A stretch of DNA of 64,000 nucleotides from Flavobacterium degerlachei (GTDB lineage: Bacteria; Bacteroidota; Bacteroidia; Flavobacteriales; Flavobacteriaceae), in assembly GCF_900106645.1 (NCBI RefSeq), contig NZ_FNMV01000002.1, positions 299,690 to 363,689 of the forward strand, written 5' to 3'. The notes under the pieces were generated by a model, which made no database searches, was not told the DNA's origin, and saw only the letters and a program-made list of their open reading frames with translations. This document shows, piece by piece, positions 25,916 to 37,088 of this stretch (position 1 is its first letter; each line of letters opens with the position of its first letter). Made by a program: the position numbers and the translations under genes.

Positions 25916-26350
25916 ATGTATAGCAAAGAAGAAACTCAAAAGTTAAAGCGAGAATTCTGGGTCACATTCGCAGAGAAGTATCCCCGAAAATGGGTGCTAT
26001 ACGACACTAAAATAAAAGATTTCTCTTTTAAATTTTATGTAGACAACAAAAAAGCACAAGTGTTAATCGATATTGAACATCGTAATGACGACTTGCGAAC
26101 TGGTTATTTTGAAAAACTGGAAGCTCTAAAAAATATTTTAGAAGAAGAGTTTATAAAAGACCTAGTCTTCGAAAAAAATTATGTCCTTGAGAATGGAAAA
26201 ACTATCAGCCGAATTTGGATTGAAAAATTAGGTGTAAGTGTCAGTAATCGCAGTTATTGGGATGAAATATTTTCTTTTTACAACGAAAAAATGAGTGCTT
26301 TAGAGCTTTTTTATTCAGAGTATGATGATTTTATTAAAGATGTAAATTAG
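25916..26350 (+). CDS. DUF4268 family protein
   Basis: A 144-residue soluble protein with the KREFWVTFAEKYPRKWVLYD opening of the DUF4268 family, short beta-strands (FSFKFYVDNKKAQVLIDIEH) and a helical C-terminus. In other bacteria the domain occurs next to nucleases or restriction proteins, but this single-domain version has no such neighbour. The ATG is preferred over an upstream TTG because the family begins here. It ends at a bidirectional hairpin. Confidence 0.75.
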   Translation: MYSKEETQKLKREFWVTFAEKYPRKWVLYDTKIKDFSFKFYVDNKKAQVLIDIEHRNDDLRTGYFEKLEALKNILEEEFIKDLVFEKNYVLENGKTISRIWIEKLGVSVSNRSYWDEIFSFYNEKMSALELFYSEYDDFIKDVN

Positions 26351-26420
26351 ATTCTCAGAACAAAACTCTGGTTTATAAGCGTAAAATTATCATCGTAAAC
26401 CAAAGATATTTCAAATAAAA

Positions 26421-26441
26421 AAAGTCGCGATTAGCGACTTT
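26421..26441. terminator. Bidirectional hairpin terminator
   Basis: AAAGTCGC pairs with GCGACTTT around a 5-base loop, flanked by A- and T-tracts. It lies between the convergent DUF4268 gene and the small exported protein gene. Confidence 0.75.
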
Positions 26442-26454
26442 TTTTATTTATCCA

Positions 26455-26865
26455 TTACATATTGAATATGTTATAGACAATAATCCTATTATTATAATTG
26501 ATATACAACTGCTTCCTGTTGCCTTGATTTTTTCTAGTAATTATAGAAAGTGTACAGTCATCTCCGTTATTGTCTTTACAAGTAAAAGAATAAACAATAT
26601 CTGTATCATTTTCCTCTGCAGGTTGATACTCGACAATTTCAAACAACTGAATAGCTTGTGAGTAAACAATAATTCTACTCTTATCGGTATCCAATGATAC
26701 TAATAGATTCACTAATTTTAAGTCGGACCACTTACCCCATTTACCTCTTTCGTTTTTTTCTAATACACTAAAACCAGAGGTTTTGAATTGATACTTCTGA
26801 CCGTAAGAATGTTGCAAGCCAAGACCTAAAAAAAGCAACACGATATATATTTTAATTTTGTTCAT
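26455..26865 (-). CDS. Hypothetical exported protein
   Basis: A 136-residue protein with a signal peptide (MNKIKIYIVLLFLGLGLQHS YGQ, cleavage near residue 22). The mature part is beta-rich, with GKWGKWSDLKLVNLLVSLDT and a C-terminal RKQLYINYNNRIIVYNIFNM. No family is recognised. It ends near the terminator after the convergent DUF4268 gene and is 12 bases downstream of the oxidoreductase gene, so it may share that transcript. Confidence 0.6.
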   Translation of the reverse strand: MNKIKIYIVLLFLGLGLQHSYGQKYQFKTSGFSVLEKNERGKWGKWSDLKLVNLLVSLDTDKSRIIVYSQAIQLFEIVEYQPAEENDTDIVYSFTCKDNNGDDCTLSIITRKNQGNRKQLYINYNNRIIVYNIFNM

Positions 26866-26877
26866 TATTTATAAAAA

Positions 26878-27822
26878 TTAGAAATCAAACGACTGCACTT
26901 CTTTCCTTGCTTTTTCAAAATCTGTCATCATTTCAACAATGATTTCCTCTGTTGATTTTATCTGATGAATCAATCCTGCAATTTGACCAATCTCTAGCTC
27001 GCCTTCGATTAAATCGCCTTCAAACATACCTCTTTTTGCTCTTGCTCTGCCTAAAAATGTTGATAATTCTTCCTTAGTTGGACATTTTTGATACAAATCT
27101 TGAAGATCCTCGTAGAATTTATTTTTAACCAATCGTACTGGCGCCAATTCTTTCAATGTCAATTGCGTCCCACCTTCCTGCACTTCTATAATTGTTTTCT
27201 TGAAGTTCTCATGAGCCGAAGATTCTAATGAAGCAGCAAACCTACTTCCCACCTGAACACCATCGGCACCCAAGACCATAGCGGCAAGCATTCCACGACC
27301 GTCAGCAATACCTCCAGCAGCAATTACTGGAATCTGAATTTGTTCTTTCACCATCGGAATCAAGGTGAATGTTGTGGTTTCATCTCTTCCGTTGTGACCA
27401 CCCGCTTCAAAGCCTTCAGCAACTATGGCGTCAACACCTGCGGCTTGCGCTTTCAGTGCAAAAACAGTACTACTTACCACATGTACTACCGTTATCCCAT
27501 TTTCTTTCAAATAAGGCGTCCATGTTTTAGGGTTTCCAGCTGACGTAAAAACAATTTTCACCCCTTCCTCTACGATAATTTTCATGATTTCCTCGATGTT
27601 AGGATATAACATCGGGACATTTACTCCGAAAGGTTTTGAGGTTGCTTTCTTACATTTTTGAATATGTTCCCGTAATACTTCAGGATACATAGAGCCTGCT
27701 CCTATTAAGCCCAATCCACCTGCATTACTTGCTGCGCTGGCGAGTTTATAACCGCTAACCCAGATCATTCCTGCTTGGATAATAGGATATTTAATATTGA
27801 AGAGTTTTGTGATTTTATTCAT
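26878..27822 (-). CDS. Nitronate monooxygenase / NAD(P)H-dependent flavin oxidoreductase
   Basis: A 314-residue FMN-binding TIM barrel of the nitronate monooxygenase (2-nitropropane dioxygenase) family. Signatures are PIIQAGMIWVSG at the N-terminus, the AGGLGLIGAGSM loop, EAGGHNGRDE (about 139-148), and VIAAGGIADGRGMLAAMVLGADGVQVGSR (about 162-190), which hold FMN. It could oxidise nitronates or be an enoyl-ACP reductase-like FabK relative; the sequence does not settle which. It is 14 bases from the upstream subtilase gene. Confidence 0.82.
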   Translation of the reverse strand: MNKITKLFNIKYPIIQAGMIWVSGYKLASAASNAGGLGLIGAGSMYPEVLREHIQKCKKATSKPFGVNVPMLYPNIEEIMKIIVEEGVKIVFTSAGNPKTWTPYLKENGITVVHVVSSTVFALKAQAAGVDAIVAEGFEAGGHNGRDETTTFTLIPMVKEQIQIPVIAAGGIADGRGMLAAMVLGADGVQVGSRFAASLESSAHENFKKTIIEVQEGGTQLTLKELAPVRLVKNKFYEDLQDLYQKCPTKEELSTFLGRARAKRGMFEGDLIEGELEIGQIAGLIHQIKSTEEIIVEMMTDFEKARKEVQSFDF

Positions 27823-27836
27823 TAGTAAGTTGAGTA

Positions 27837-29450
27837 TTATTGTTTTATTATTTTACCGCTCTTTGAGAAAGCATCGACTTCTATTTTGTAAAAATAAATC
27901 CCGTTGCTCAATGACTTTAATGAAAAAGTATCCGATTGATTGCTGATGCTTCGTTCCAAAACTTTTTTACCTAATATAGTATAAAAAATAACTTTCCCAG
28001 TATTGAAGCTTTCGGGAAAAGAAACTGAAATCAGATCAGTGGTTGGATTTGGATAGGCTACAAAATATTTTTTGGAAAAATCATCAACAAACAATGTCTT
28101 GTTTAAAGCAAGACTAAAATCCGGAATCCCATAACCATATTGAGAATCGGGCACAGAAAACCTATCTGCTGACTCAATGATTAACTGCCTAATTTCTTTG
28201 TTTGTTTTATTGGGAAAAGCTTGCCATAAGCAGGCCACCATTCCCGCCATAATAGGACTTGAAAATGAAGTCCCATTTGCTGTAATTATATTTCCGAATT
28301 GATCCGATAAAACAGCTGAAGCCCCCTGTGCCATCACGTCTGGTTTTATTCGGTTATCATAAGAAGGCCCAATTGAACTAAACGAAGCTCTTGTTTTACC
28401 TGAATTCACGGCACCAATTGAAAGTACTGAAACCGCATCGGCTGGTGCCCCAATATGAGGTTGTGAGGTAGTTCCTTCGTTACCTGCTGATGTAACCACA
28501 ATAATTCCTCTACTAAATGCAATCTCTGCACCACGCGAAATAAAATTAGTGGTTCCATTCATATCAGCATAACTATGACTGTAAGCCGTGTTATCATATT
28601 CAAAATATCCCAAGGAAGTATTAATGATATCTACACCTAAACTATCTGCTTTTTCGGCAGCTTCTACCCAAAGGGATTCTTCAATAGGGTTTTCAGCAGC
28701 ATCATCCTCAGTTATAAATAAGTAATAAGAGGCGTCTGGCGCCGTCCCTACTAATGAGTTTTCTTTATAACCTCCTATAGAAGAAAGTACGAGAGTACCA
28801 TGAGAACTACCCGTATAAAAATCAGTATTTCTAGACACATAGTCATAGCCACCTAAAATTTGCTTGTTATCTCGGAGTCTCTGGAAAGGTTGAACAGTAT
28901 TCACACCCGGAAAACCAGCGTCCATAATAGCAATTATCTTTCCTGAACCAGTATAGTTTTTTTGATGCAAAACATCCCCATTTAGCATCTGGATTTGATT
29001 AGCTGAAGTACCGTAAGCATAATCTATTTTTGTTTTCTTAGTCTTGCTTTGTTCATTAATCTTAAACGTTTTGGCTGTCTTTCCCGTTTGGTTTAATGTT
29101 TTATTTGCAAAATCTATGTTGTCAACAAAAGCAAACGTTTTTAATGAATTTATCGCAGTTTGAGTTCCTCTTACATGGATCGCATTGAGCCATTTTGATT
29201 TGGCCATCACTGTAATACCTGATGCTAATTTTATTTGACTTATATAGGATTTGTCAATTGGAATATCTTTTAAATCTATGGCAATACTTTGATTTGTTCT
29301 TCGATCCAAAGCCCTCTGCGAAAGCATTTCTAATGGTGAATCAAAATAAAATTGCGAATTATTTTTGGCATTAAAATATACCCAAGCATCTTCTTGCGAA
29401 AAAGCAATTGTAGTGAGAAATAAATAAAAGAAAAGAAAAACTTGTTTCAT
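27837..29450 (-). CDS. Secreted S8 serine peptidase with type IX secretion C-terminal domain
   Basis: A 537-residue subtilase with a signal peptide (about 1-21). An I9-like prosegment region (about 30-130) precedes the catalytic domain. The triad is seen as Asp in IIAIMDAGFPG, His in SSHGTLVLSS and Ser in NGTSFSSPIMAG. The last 75 residues (YFVAYPNPTTDLISVSF to GKIIKQ) form a type A T9SS sorting domain with the PNPT motif and the NGIYFYKI end, so the enzyme is exported across the outer membrane and probably attached to the surface. Start: ATG before KQVFLFFYLFL; a TTG two codons earlier is less likely. Confidence 0.88.
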   Translation of the reverse strand: MKQVFLFFYLFLTTIAFSQEDAWVYFNAKNNSQFYFDSPLEMLSQRALDRRTNQSIAIDLKDIPIDKSYISQIKLASGITVMAKSKWLNAIHVRGTQTAINSLKTFAFVDNIDFANKTLNQTGKTAKTFKINEQSKTKKTKIDYAYGTSANQIQMLNGDVLHQKNYTGSGKIIAIMDAGFPGVNTVQPFQRLRDNKQILGGYDYVSRNTDFYTGSSHGTLVLSSIGGYKENSLVGTAPDASYYLFITEDDAAENPIEESLWVEAAEKADSLGVDIINTSLGYFEYDNTAYSHSYADMNGTTNFISRGAEIAFSRGIIVVTSAGNEGTTSQPHIGAPADAVSVLSIGAVNSGKTRASFSSIGPSYDNRIKPDVMAQGASAVLSDQFGNIITANGTSFSSPIMAGMVACLWQAFPNKTNKEIRQLIIESADRFSVPDSQYGYGIPDFSLALNKTLFVDDFSKKYFVAYPNPTTDLISVSFPESFNTGKVIFYTILGKKVLERSISNQSDTFSLKSLSNGIYFYKIEVDAFSKSGKIIKQ

Positions 29451-29565
29451 AATCAAGTATTACATTAAACCAAACATAAGAGTAATAATGCATTGACTCT
29501 TAAAAAAGAATATTTACAATAATATCAAATTCTGAAATGAAAAATTATTATAGCAAAGCACTAAT

Positions 29566-30753
29566 CTAAGAAATAACTCCCGAACCAACTAATTCATCAT
29601 CGATGTACCATGCTGCAAATTGCCCTTCAGTTATTGCTGATTGCGGTTCTTCAAATGAAACGTACATTCCGTCCTCAAATTGATGTAAAGTAGCTTTTTG
29701 TAAAGGTTGTCTATAACGAATTCTTGCCATAACTTCCATTTGTTCGCCATTTTCCAAAGCCAAATCAGTACGAATCCAATGCACTTCTGATTTTTCTATA
29801 AACAGACCTTTTCTAAACAATCCTGGATGCAGACTACTTAAACCAGTGTAAATCGTATTAGTCTCTACATCTGTTGCAATAATAAATAATGGATCAGTTG
29901 TCCCTCCTACGTTCAACCCTTTTCTTTGGCCGATTGTGAAGTAATGTGCACCCTGATGTTTTCCAACTACCTTACCCATTTCGGGGCTGTATATAATTTT
30001 ATTGGATGCTAACAACAAAGATTCTTTTGCAGACAATTTCTCTTGTTCTTGAGCATTATAAACAGAATGACTCTTGTCTATTTGAATAATAGCACCTTCT
30101 TTTGGCTGTAATTTTTGTTGTAAAAATTCTGGCAAACGTACTTTACCTATGAAACACAAACCTTGAGAATCTTTCTTTTCGGCTGTCACCAATTCCATTT
30201 CCGCGGCTATTTCACGCACTTGTGGCTTGGTTAATTCTCCAATAGGAAACAATGATTTTGCCAATTGTTCTTGCGATAATTGACAAAGAAAATAGGATTG
30301 ATCTTTATTGTTGTCAGCACCGGCAAGTAATTGATATATTGTTTCGCCATTCACCTCGACTTCACTTTTTTTGCAATAGTGACCTGTGGCAACATAATCT
30401 GCACCAAGGCTTAAAGCTATTTTCATAAAAACGTCAAATTTGATCTCACGGTTGCAAAGAACATCAGGATTTGGAGTTCTCCCTTTTTCATATTCCCTGA
30501 ACATGTAATCAACAATTTTATCTTGGTATTGCTCACTCAAATCTACTGTTTGAAAGGGAATACCCAATTTCTCAGCTACAAGCAATGCGTCATTACTATC
30601 CTCTAACCATGGACATTCATTAGAAATTGTTACTGAATCATCATGCCAATTTTTCATAAAAAGGCCTATCACTTCATATCCTTGTTGTTGCAATAAATAA
30701 GCGGCAACACTCGAATCAACACCTCCAGAAAGTCCTACTACAACACGTTTCAT
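29566..30753 (-). CDS. mnmA: tRNA 2-thiouridine(34) synthase MnmA
   Basis: A 395-residue cytosolic enzyme that thiolates U34 of Lys, Glu and Gln tRNAs. The ATP-pyrophosphatase P-loop is [15 protein letters not shown] (about 8-22). The catalytic cysteines are in [15 protein letters not shown] and [12 protein letters not shown], and [14 protein letters not shown] is another family signature. The ATG at [10 protein letters not shown] is chosen; the longer frame adds 11 residues that fall outside the family and overlap the leader. A -7 box TAACTTTG lies 31 bases upstream. Confidence 0.94.
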   Translation of the reverse strand: MKRVVVGLSGGVDSSVAAYLLQQQGYEVIGLFMKNWHDDSVTISNECPWLEDSNDALLVAEKLGIPFQTVDLSEQYQDKIVDYMFREYEKGRTPNPDVLCNREIKFDVFMKIALSLGADYVATGHYCKKSEVEVNGETIYQLLAGADNNKDQSYFLCQLSQEQLAKSLFPIGELTKPQVREIAAEMELVTAEKKDSQGLCFIGKVRLPEFLQQKLQPKEGAIIQIDKSHSVYNAQEQEKLSAKESLLLASNKIIYSPEMGKVVGKHQGAHYFTIGQRKGLNVGGTTDPLFIIATDVETNTIYTGLSSLHPGLFRKGLFIEKSEVHWIRTDLALENGEQMEVMARIRYRQPLQKATLHQFEDGMYVSFEEPQSAITEGQFAAWYIDDELVGSGVIS

Positions 30754-30783
30754 CTTGAAATCTTTAATAATTTTATAAGACTG

Positions 30784-30791
30784 CAAAGTTA
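30784..30791 (-). promoter_or_regulatory. -7 box (TAACTTTG) of mnmA
   Basis: TAACTTTG on the minus strand, 30 bases before the mnmA ATG. A TTG lies 24 bases further upstream, slightly longer than the usual -33 spacing. Confidence 0.45.
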
Positions 30792-30826
30792 CAATGTTTT
30801 ATTAGAGTATCTGTGCAAGGATAAAC

Positions 30827-31543
30827 TTAATTGCGATTGGCCTTAGAGATACTCTGTAGATTACTCATGTCAATTTCTTTTGTTAATTTCCCTTTTTCGA
30901 AAAACTGCCAAATACCTGCTTTCTTCCCCTTTACAAATTGTCCTTTAGAAACCACATTACCATCGGGATCTTTAAATACTGACAACCCGTTGTATTCATT
31001 ATTTTTATAAATTGATTCTTCTAATACAATTCCGTTTTCAGAATATTTCTTGTAGACTCCCTCCTTCAAATTATTTTTATAATTGGTTTCTTCGGCTAAT
31101 TTACCGTTTGGATAAAAAACAGACCGTAATCCTTCCAACTTCCCAGCTTTATAGTTTTCGATAGTCATCACAATTTTTGAAGCCTGATGATAATACTTCC
31201 AAGGTCCTTCAAATAATTTATTTAACACTACACCTTCACTCACTTTGTTCTTAGCCTGATCAAAGAAAATGGTATAAGCTGAATTGTCATTCGCATTAAA
31301 CTCTCTAGTGGCCACTATAGATTTTGCTTTGGTATCATCAAAAAACTGAAACATTCCAATTTCTTTGCCATGCTCAAATGCCCCTTCGTATCTAGGTCTT
31401 TTAGATTCTTCATAAAATCCTTTCCACAAACCATGCTTTTTTTCTTGTGCATCTAATTTATTAAAATCTGTCTGAGCCATTAGAGTTTGACTAAAAAGGA
31501 TAAAAAAGAACACATTAAAAAAACAAAACTTAATTTTTTTCAT
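30827..31543 (-). CDS. MORN-repeat (YwqK-like) exported protein
   Basis: A 238-residue protein with a signal peptide (about 1-25) and tandem MORN-type repeats of the form ....GLWKGFYEESKRPRYEG..., FYPNGKLAEETNYKNNLKEG and YSENGIVLEESIYKNNEYNG, as in the YwqK-like family. The family name antitoxin is historical and no toxin gene is adjacent. MORN repeats often mediate protein or lipid binding at membranes. It carries its own -7 box (TAAATTTG) upstream. Confidence 0.72.
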   Translation of the reverse strand: MKKIKFCFFNVFFFILFSQTLMAQTDFNKLDAQEKKHGLWKGFYEESKRPRYEGAFEHGKEIGMFQFFDDTKAKSIVATREFNANDNSAYTIFFDQAKNKVSEGVVLNKLFEGPWKYYHQASKIVMTIENYKAGKLEGLRSVFYPNGKLAEETNYKNNLKEGVYKKYSENGIVLEESIYKNNEYNGLSVFKDPDGNVVSKGQFVKGKKAGIWQFFEKGKLTKEIDMSNLQSISKANRN

Positions 31544-31992
31544 AACTACCAAATTTTGACTTGAATCTACCCAACTAAAATCATTTCTTATTTTGACAAA
31601 TTTACATTTAATTACAGAAAAAGCATATTCAAATAATTTTATAATTGAGTTGTTTGAAAAAGATCTCCCTTTTTAATTTGCACCGTAGTTTCAACAAAAA
31701 ATAACTAATCTTAATCCTTCCATGATTTTACCTAACCTCTAATAACCTTAACAAAATATCATTTGTAGACTACCAATTAAAATGTTTAACGAAAACGCTA
31801 CTTTCCATGAGAGATAAAAACTCGTTAAATACACAATACGCTATATTACAGCCTATTAATGTCGGCTTTTCAAACCTTAAACAAATAATAAGGAAATCAT
31901 AAACTTTCATTTTGTTTAGACTTTTTACCCAAAACTTAAACAGTTTGTCAATTTTATGTTTTAATTTAGATAAAAATTTAAAACTCTTTATT
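31544..31992. other. Intergenic region between the YwqK-like and fasciclin genes
   Basis: About 450 bases without a supported gene. A minus-strand -7 box TAAATTTG (31597-31604) can serve the YwqK-like gene. The half nearer the fasciclin gene is T-rich and must contain that gene's promoter, but no TAnnTTTG match is clear. No repeat or RNA gene is seen. Confidence 0.6.
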
Positions 31993-32958
31993 ATGAAAAA
32001 TTTATTTAAAATCAAGAATCTGACCCTAATTCTGTCTCTGTTCGTTTTATTAATCTCATGTAATAACGACGACAACACGGTTACTCCAGTTGACAATTCC
32101 ATTACTGGACTTGCGTTAAAAACTCCAGACTTGAGTATTTTAGTCCAAGCTCTACAAAGAGCAGAACTAGCGACCACCTTGCAGACAAGTGGAACTTATA
32201 CCGTTTTTGCACCTACAAACACGGCGTTCACAGCTTTTCTTGCAACAACCCCATATGCAACAATAAATGATGTACCAAAAGAAGCGCTGACTCAAATTCT
32301 ATTGAATCATGTAATTTCAACTAAGCTTATGGCTACTGACTTAACTAATGGCTATATTAAAACCTTAGCAAAGGGAACTGCCTCTTCCACGAATACACTG
32401 AGCATGTATGTAAACACGACTGCCGGAGTAAAATTAAACGGAGGTGCAACAGTAACAACACCTAATGTTTTAGCCTCTAATGGTGTCATTCATGTCGTTG
32501 ATAAAGTTATTGGCTTACCAACCATTGTTACTCATGCAACTGCAAATCCAAATTTCACCTCTTTAGTTGGTGCTTTAACTGGCCAAGGACAACCAGACTT
32601 CGTATCCGTTTTATCAGGAACAGGTCCATTTACCGTATTTGCACCTACTAACGCTGCATTTACTGCATTAAATACTGAATTAGCACCTGGAGGGATAGCA
32701 GGGGTTTCTGCAGCAAATTTGACAAAAGTTTTACAATACCATGTAGTTAGTCCAGCAAACGTATTGGCAGCGACTTTGACAGAAGGACAAATTGTTACAC
32801 CAATTCTAACTCCAGCTCAAACTTTTACGATACAATTAAGCGGAGGTGCAAAAATCAAAGATGCCAACAACCGAATATCAAATATCGTGATTACAGACGT
32901 ACAATGTTCCAACGGTGTGATTCATGCAATAGACAAAGTTCTATTACCCATTTTATAA
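31993..32958 (+). CDS. Fasciclin (FAS1) domain lipoprotein
   Basis: A 321-residue lipoprotein with lipobox VLLISCNNDD (Cys about residue 23) and an acidic linker. Two FAS1 domains follow (about 40-185 and 190-320), each with the family landmarks FAPTNTAF / FAPTNAAF near the start and NGVIHVVDKV / NGVIHAIDKV near the end. FAS1 domains mediate cell adhesion and biofilm contacts. The ATG at the signal peptide is chosen over an earlier start because the lipoprotein signal begins there. Confidence 0.88.
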   Translation: MKNLFKIKNLTLILSLFVLLISCNNDDNTVTPVDNSITGLALKTPDLSILVQALQRAELATTLQTSGTYTVFAPTNTAFTAFLATTPYATINDVPKEALTQILLNHVISTKLMATDLTNGYIKTLAKGTASSTNTLSMYVNTTAGVKLNGGATVTTPNVLASNGVIHVVDKVIGLPTIVTHATANPNFTSLVGALTGQGQPDFVSVLSGTGPFTVFAPTNAAFTALNTELAPGGIAGVSAANLTKVLQYHVVSPANVLAATLTEGQIVTPILTPAQTFTIQLSGGAKIKDANNRISNIVITDVQCSNGVIHAIDKVLLPIL

Positions 32959-32979
32959 AAAATTGCTTTAAAACAAAAA

Positions 32980-33001
32980 AGCTTCCGCCGTGGCGGAAGC
33001 T
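32980..33001 (+). terminator. Intrinsic terminator after the fasciclin gene
   Basis: AGCTTCCGCC pairs with GGCGGAAGCT around a 2-base centre and is followed by a T-tract on the plus strand; the minus side is A-rich and can also serve the convergent yidC. Its core CGCCGTGGCG matches the terminator near 24.2 kb. Confidence 0.8.
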
Positions 33002-33009
33002 TTTTACTT

Positions 33010-34908
33010 CTATTTATTTTTATCCTTTGCCTTTTGAGCTTCGGCCTGTTCCATAACTTCTTGAAGTTTTCGTTGGAACTTACCTTGTTTCTTAGGCTCT
33101 TTCAATTTATTTTCTTGAATTTGAGCGTGAATTTTATCACTATCAATTATATAATTCTTAATAACAAGCATGATTCCGATAGTAATAGAGTTAGATACAA
33201 AATAATACAAACTCAAACCAGATGCATAACTATTAAAGAAAAACAACATCATCAATGGAGAGATATAAATCATCACCTTCATCATTTTAGCCATATCTGG
33301 CATTCCTTCTTGCTGAGGTTGTGCCATTTGTTGATCACCAGTTGTCATTTTCATATAAAAGAAAATTGCGATAGATGCCAAAATTGGAAACAAACTAATA
33401 TGATTTCCGTACGCTGGAATATGAAATGGCAACTCATAAATAGAATCATAAGAAGACAAATCATTTGCCCAAAGAAAACCTTGCTGTCTCAACCCTATTG
33501 CTGATGGGAAAAATTGAAACAAAGCATAAAAGACTGGCATTTGCAACAAACCTGGTACACAACCGGCCATCGGGTTTACTCCAGCTTTATTATACAGCTT
33601 CATTGTTTCTTGCTGTTTTTTCATTGGGTCTTTTTTGAATTTTTCCCCCAATTCATTAATTTCAGGTCTTAATACTTTCATTTTTGCTTGAGACAAAAAT
33701 GATTTATAAGTAATAGGTGATAAAACTAATTTAACCAATATAGTAAACAAAACAATTGCCCATCCATGTTGTATGAACATACTTAAGAAACCATAAATTG
33801 GTATAAATGCATGACGATTAATCCATCCGAAAATACCCCATCCTAAAGCAACAATGTCTTCTATATTTCTATCGTAACTTTTCAATAACTTGTAATCGGT
33901 AGGACCGTAATACCAATTCATTTTTTGGTCAATTTCCCCATTTTTGAATGCTAAAGGGACAACCGCCTTAAATTGTTTAGTAAAAATGGTATCCGTTTCA
34001 GAATCTTTAACCAAATTATTTGAAAACAATTCCGCTTTTTCAAAAGGAGTGTTCGTCAACAAAATAGAAGTGAAAAAATGCTGTTTATATGCGATATAAG
34101 ATACATCTTCAGCCGACTTCGACTCATCACTACCAAGTCCTAAATAGTCGCTTTTTCCATCTTCATGCTCGAAATACATTTCAGAATAACGATTTTCAGT
34201 AGTTATACTTTTTTCGTTAGTATATGACTTCAAATCCCATTCTAATTGTAATGGTTTAGATGCATTCAAAACTTTATTTAATCCTTGAGTATGAATATCA
34301 AAATCAAGCATATAGTCATCAGCTTTCAATACGTATTTATATTCTAAATACTCATTTGCACCCGCTTTCAAACGCATAGCTAAAATTTGGTCTTCACCAT
34401 TTTTAGTCAATGTTGGTTCAAAATAAAGATCTTTAGTATTTAAAGTACGATTGTCACTTGTAAGCAACTGCACATTCAAATTAGCATTGTTGTCTTTTAT
34501 CAAGTCTACTAATTCTCCTGAGCCTTTTTTGAATCTTTCAAAATTCTTTAAAGTAGCCTCTACAATATATCCCCCTTTATTAGCAATTTTCAATTTCACT
34601 AATTTATTCTCAATGGTTGTGTAAGAGTCATTAGCCGAAGGAAGTGTTGCTGAATAAGCAAAATCACCTAAGCTTTTTTGAAGTTGAGCCAACTGTAAAG
34701 TATCTCCCGCAGTGATAACAGCTGGAGTAGCGGCCATTTTCGCTTCCGCTTCTTTAGTTTTGGCATCTTGAATTACCAATTCTTTCTTTACTTTATCAGC
34801 TGCAATATCAGCTTCAGTAGGCTGATTTTGCCACATTATCCAAAGTAATATCCCAAAAATCAATACAAAACCAATTATCGAATTCGGGTCAAATTTTTTT
34901 CCTTCCAT
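33010..34908 (-). CDS. yidC: Membrane protein insertase YidC
   Basis: A 632-residue Bacteroidota-type YidC. It inserts and folds inner-membrane proteins with or without SecYEG. An N-terminal anchor (about 11-27) is followed by a large periplasmic beta domain (about 60-340) and the conserved membrane core (about 365-590) with LFTILVKLVLSPITYKSFLSQ, the KKQQETMKLYNKAGVNPMAGC loop and PVFYALFQFFPSAIGLRQQGFLW. The C-terminal tail is strongly basic and may contact ribosomes. It starts at ATG MEGKKFDPN. Confidence 0.94.
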   Translation of the reverse strand: MEGKKFDPNSIIGFVLIFGILLWIMWQNQPTEADIAADKVKKELVIQDAKTKEAEAKMAATPAVITAGDTLQLAQLQKSLGDFAYSATLPSANDSYTTIENKLVKLKIANKGGYIVEATLKNFERFKKGSGELVDLIKDNNANLNVQLLTSDNRTLNTKDLYFEPTLTKNGEDQILAMRLKAGANEYLEYKYVLKADDYMLDFDIHTQGLNKVLNASKPLQLEWDLKSYTNEKSITTENRYSEMYFEHEDGKSDYLGLGSDESKSAEDVSYIAYKQHFFTSILLTNTPFEKAELFSNNLVKDSETDTIFTKQFKAVVPLAFKNGEIDQKMNWYYGPTDYKLLKSYDRNIEDIVALGWGIFGWINRHAFIPIYGFLSMFIQHGWAIVLFTILVKLVLSPITYKSFLSQAKMKVLRPEINELGEKFKKDPMKKQQETMKLYNKAGVNPMAGCVPGLLQMPVFYALFQFFPSAIGLRQQGFLWANDLSSYDSIYELPFHIPAYGNHISLFPILASIAIFFYMKMTTGDQQMAQPQQEGMPDMAKMMKVMIYISPLMMLFFFNSYASGLSLYYFVSNSITIGIMLVIKNYIIDSDKIHAQIQENKLKEPKKQGKFQRKLQEVMEQAEAQKAKDKNK

Positions 34909-35033
34909 TATAATTTAATTCAAAGTTTAATGCTTTAAGTTTCTTTATTGAAACTCGCCACAATGAGAAATAGTCATTATCATTTTTAGTTATAGTTATA
35001 GTTACACCACAACCAAAGACGTATTACCGTATA

Positions 35034-36755
<1,722 letters not shown>

Positions 36756-36780
36756 TTAACCTATTATCTTGAAAATAAAA

Positions 36781-36809
36781 ACCTCATTAATTTCATAAAT
36801 TAATGAGGT
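36781..36809 (-). terminator. Terminator overlapping the DUF3820 stop codon
   Basis: ACCTCATTAATTT pairs with its complement. On the minus strand the stem begins within the last codons of the DUF3820 gene, includes its stop codon, and is followed by a T-tract. Confidence 0.65.
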
Positions 36810-37033
36810 TTTGGATACCTTTTTTTAATATTCCGTATCAATTCTTCTAGTCCGTTTAGTTTTAACTCATATATAAGTTTTAACTGTTCTCCTAATTCTC
36901 CTTTTGGAAATCCTTTGTTATGATACCACACCACATAGTACTCAGGAATATCAATAAGGTATTTTCCTTCGTATTTGCCAAAAGGCATTTTAGTATGAGC
37001 TAACTTTATGAGTTGCTGTTGATTTTTATCCAA
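36800..37033 (-). CDS. DUF3820 family small protein
   Basis: A 77-residue protein with the DUF3820 landmarks MPFGKYEGKYLIDIPEYYVVW (about 16-36) and a KGFPKGELGEQLKLIYELKLNG helix. The family is found in many bacteria and its function is not defined. Its stop codon is embedded in a terminator hairpin, so it is probably last in its transcript. It lies 55 bases from the OsmC gene and may be co-transcribed with it. Confidence 0.72.
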   Translation of the reverse strand: MDKNQQQLIKLAHTKMPFGKYEGKYLIDIPEYYVVWYHNKGFPKGELGEQLKLIYELKLNGLEELIRNIKKRYPKPH

Positions 37034-37088
37034 GGTTTAAGGTTTTAAAGTTTAAGGTTCAACCTGAAACCGATTACTTATTATTTGT

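Noticed and set aside
30827..31543. Toxin-antitoxin system at the YwqK-like gene
   Set aside because: The antitoxin label is a family name only; no toxin gene is adjacent, and the protein is a secreted MORN-repeat protein.
31770..32177. A 135-codon minus-strand frame over the fasciclin leader and start
   Set aside because: It covers the lipoprotein signal and first FAS1 domain in antisense, with no recognisable domain.
33034..33504. A 156-codon plus-strand frame opposite yidC
   Set aside because: Antisense to a strongly conserved coding region, with no signal peptide or family pattern and a composition (His, Ile, Thr) typical of a shadow frame.
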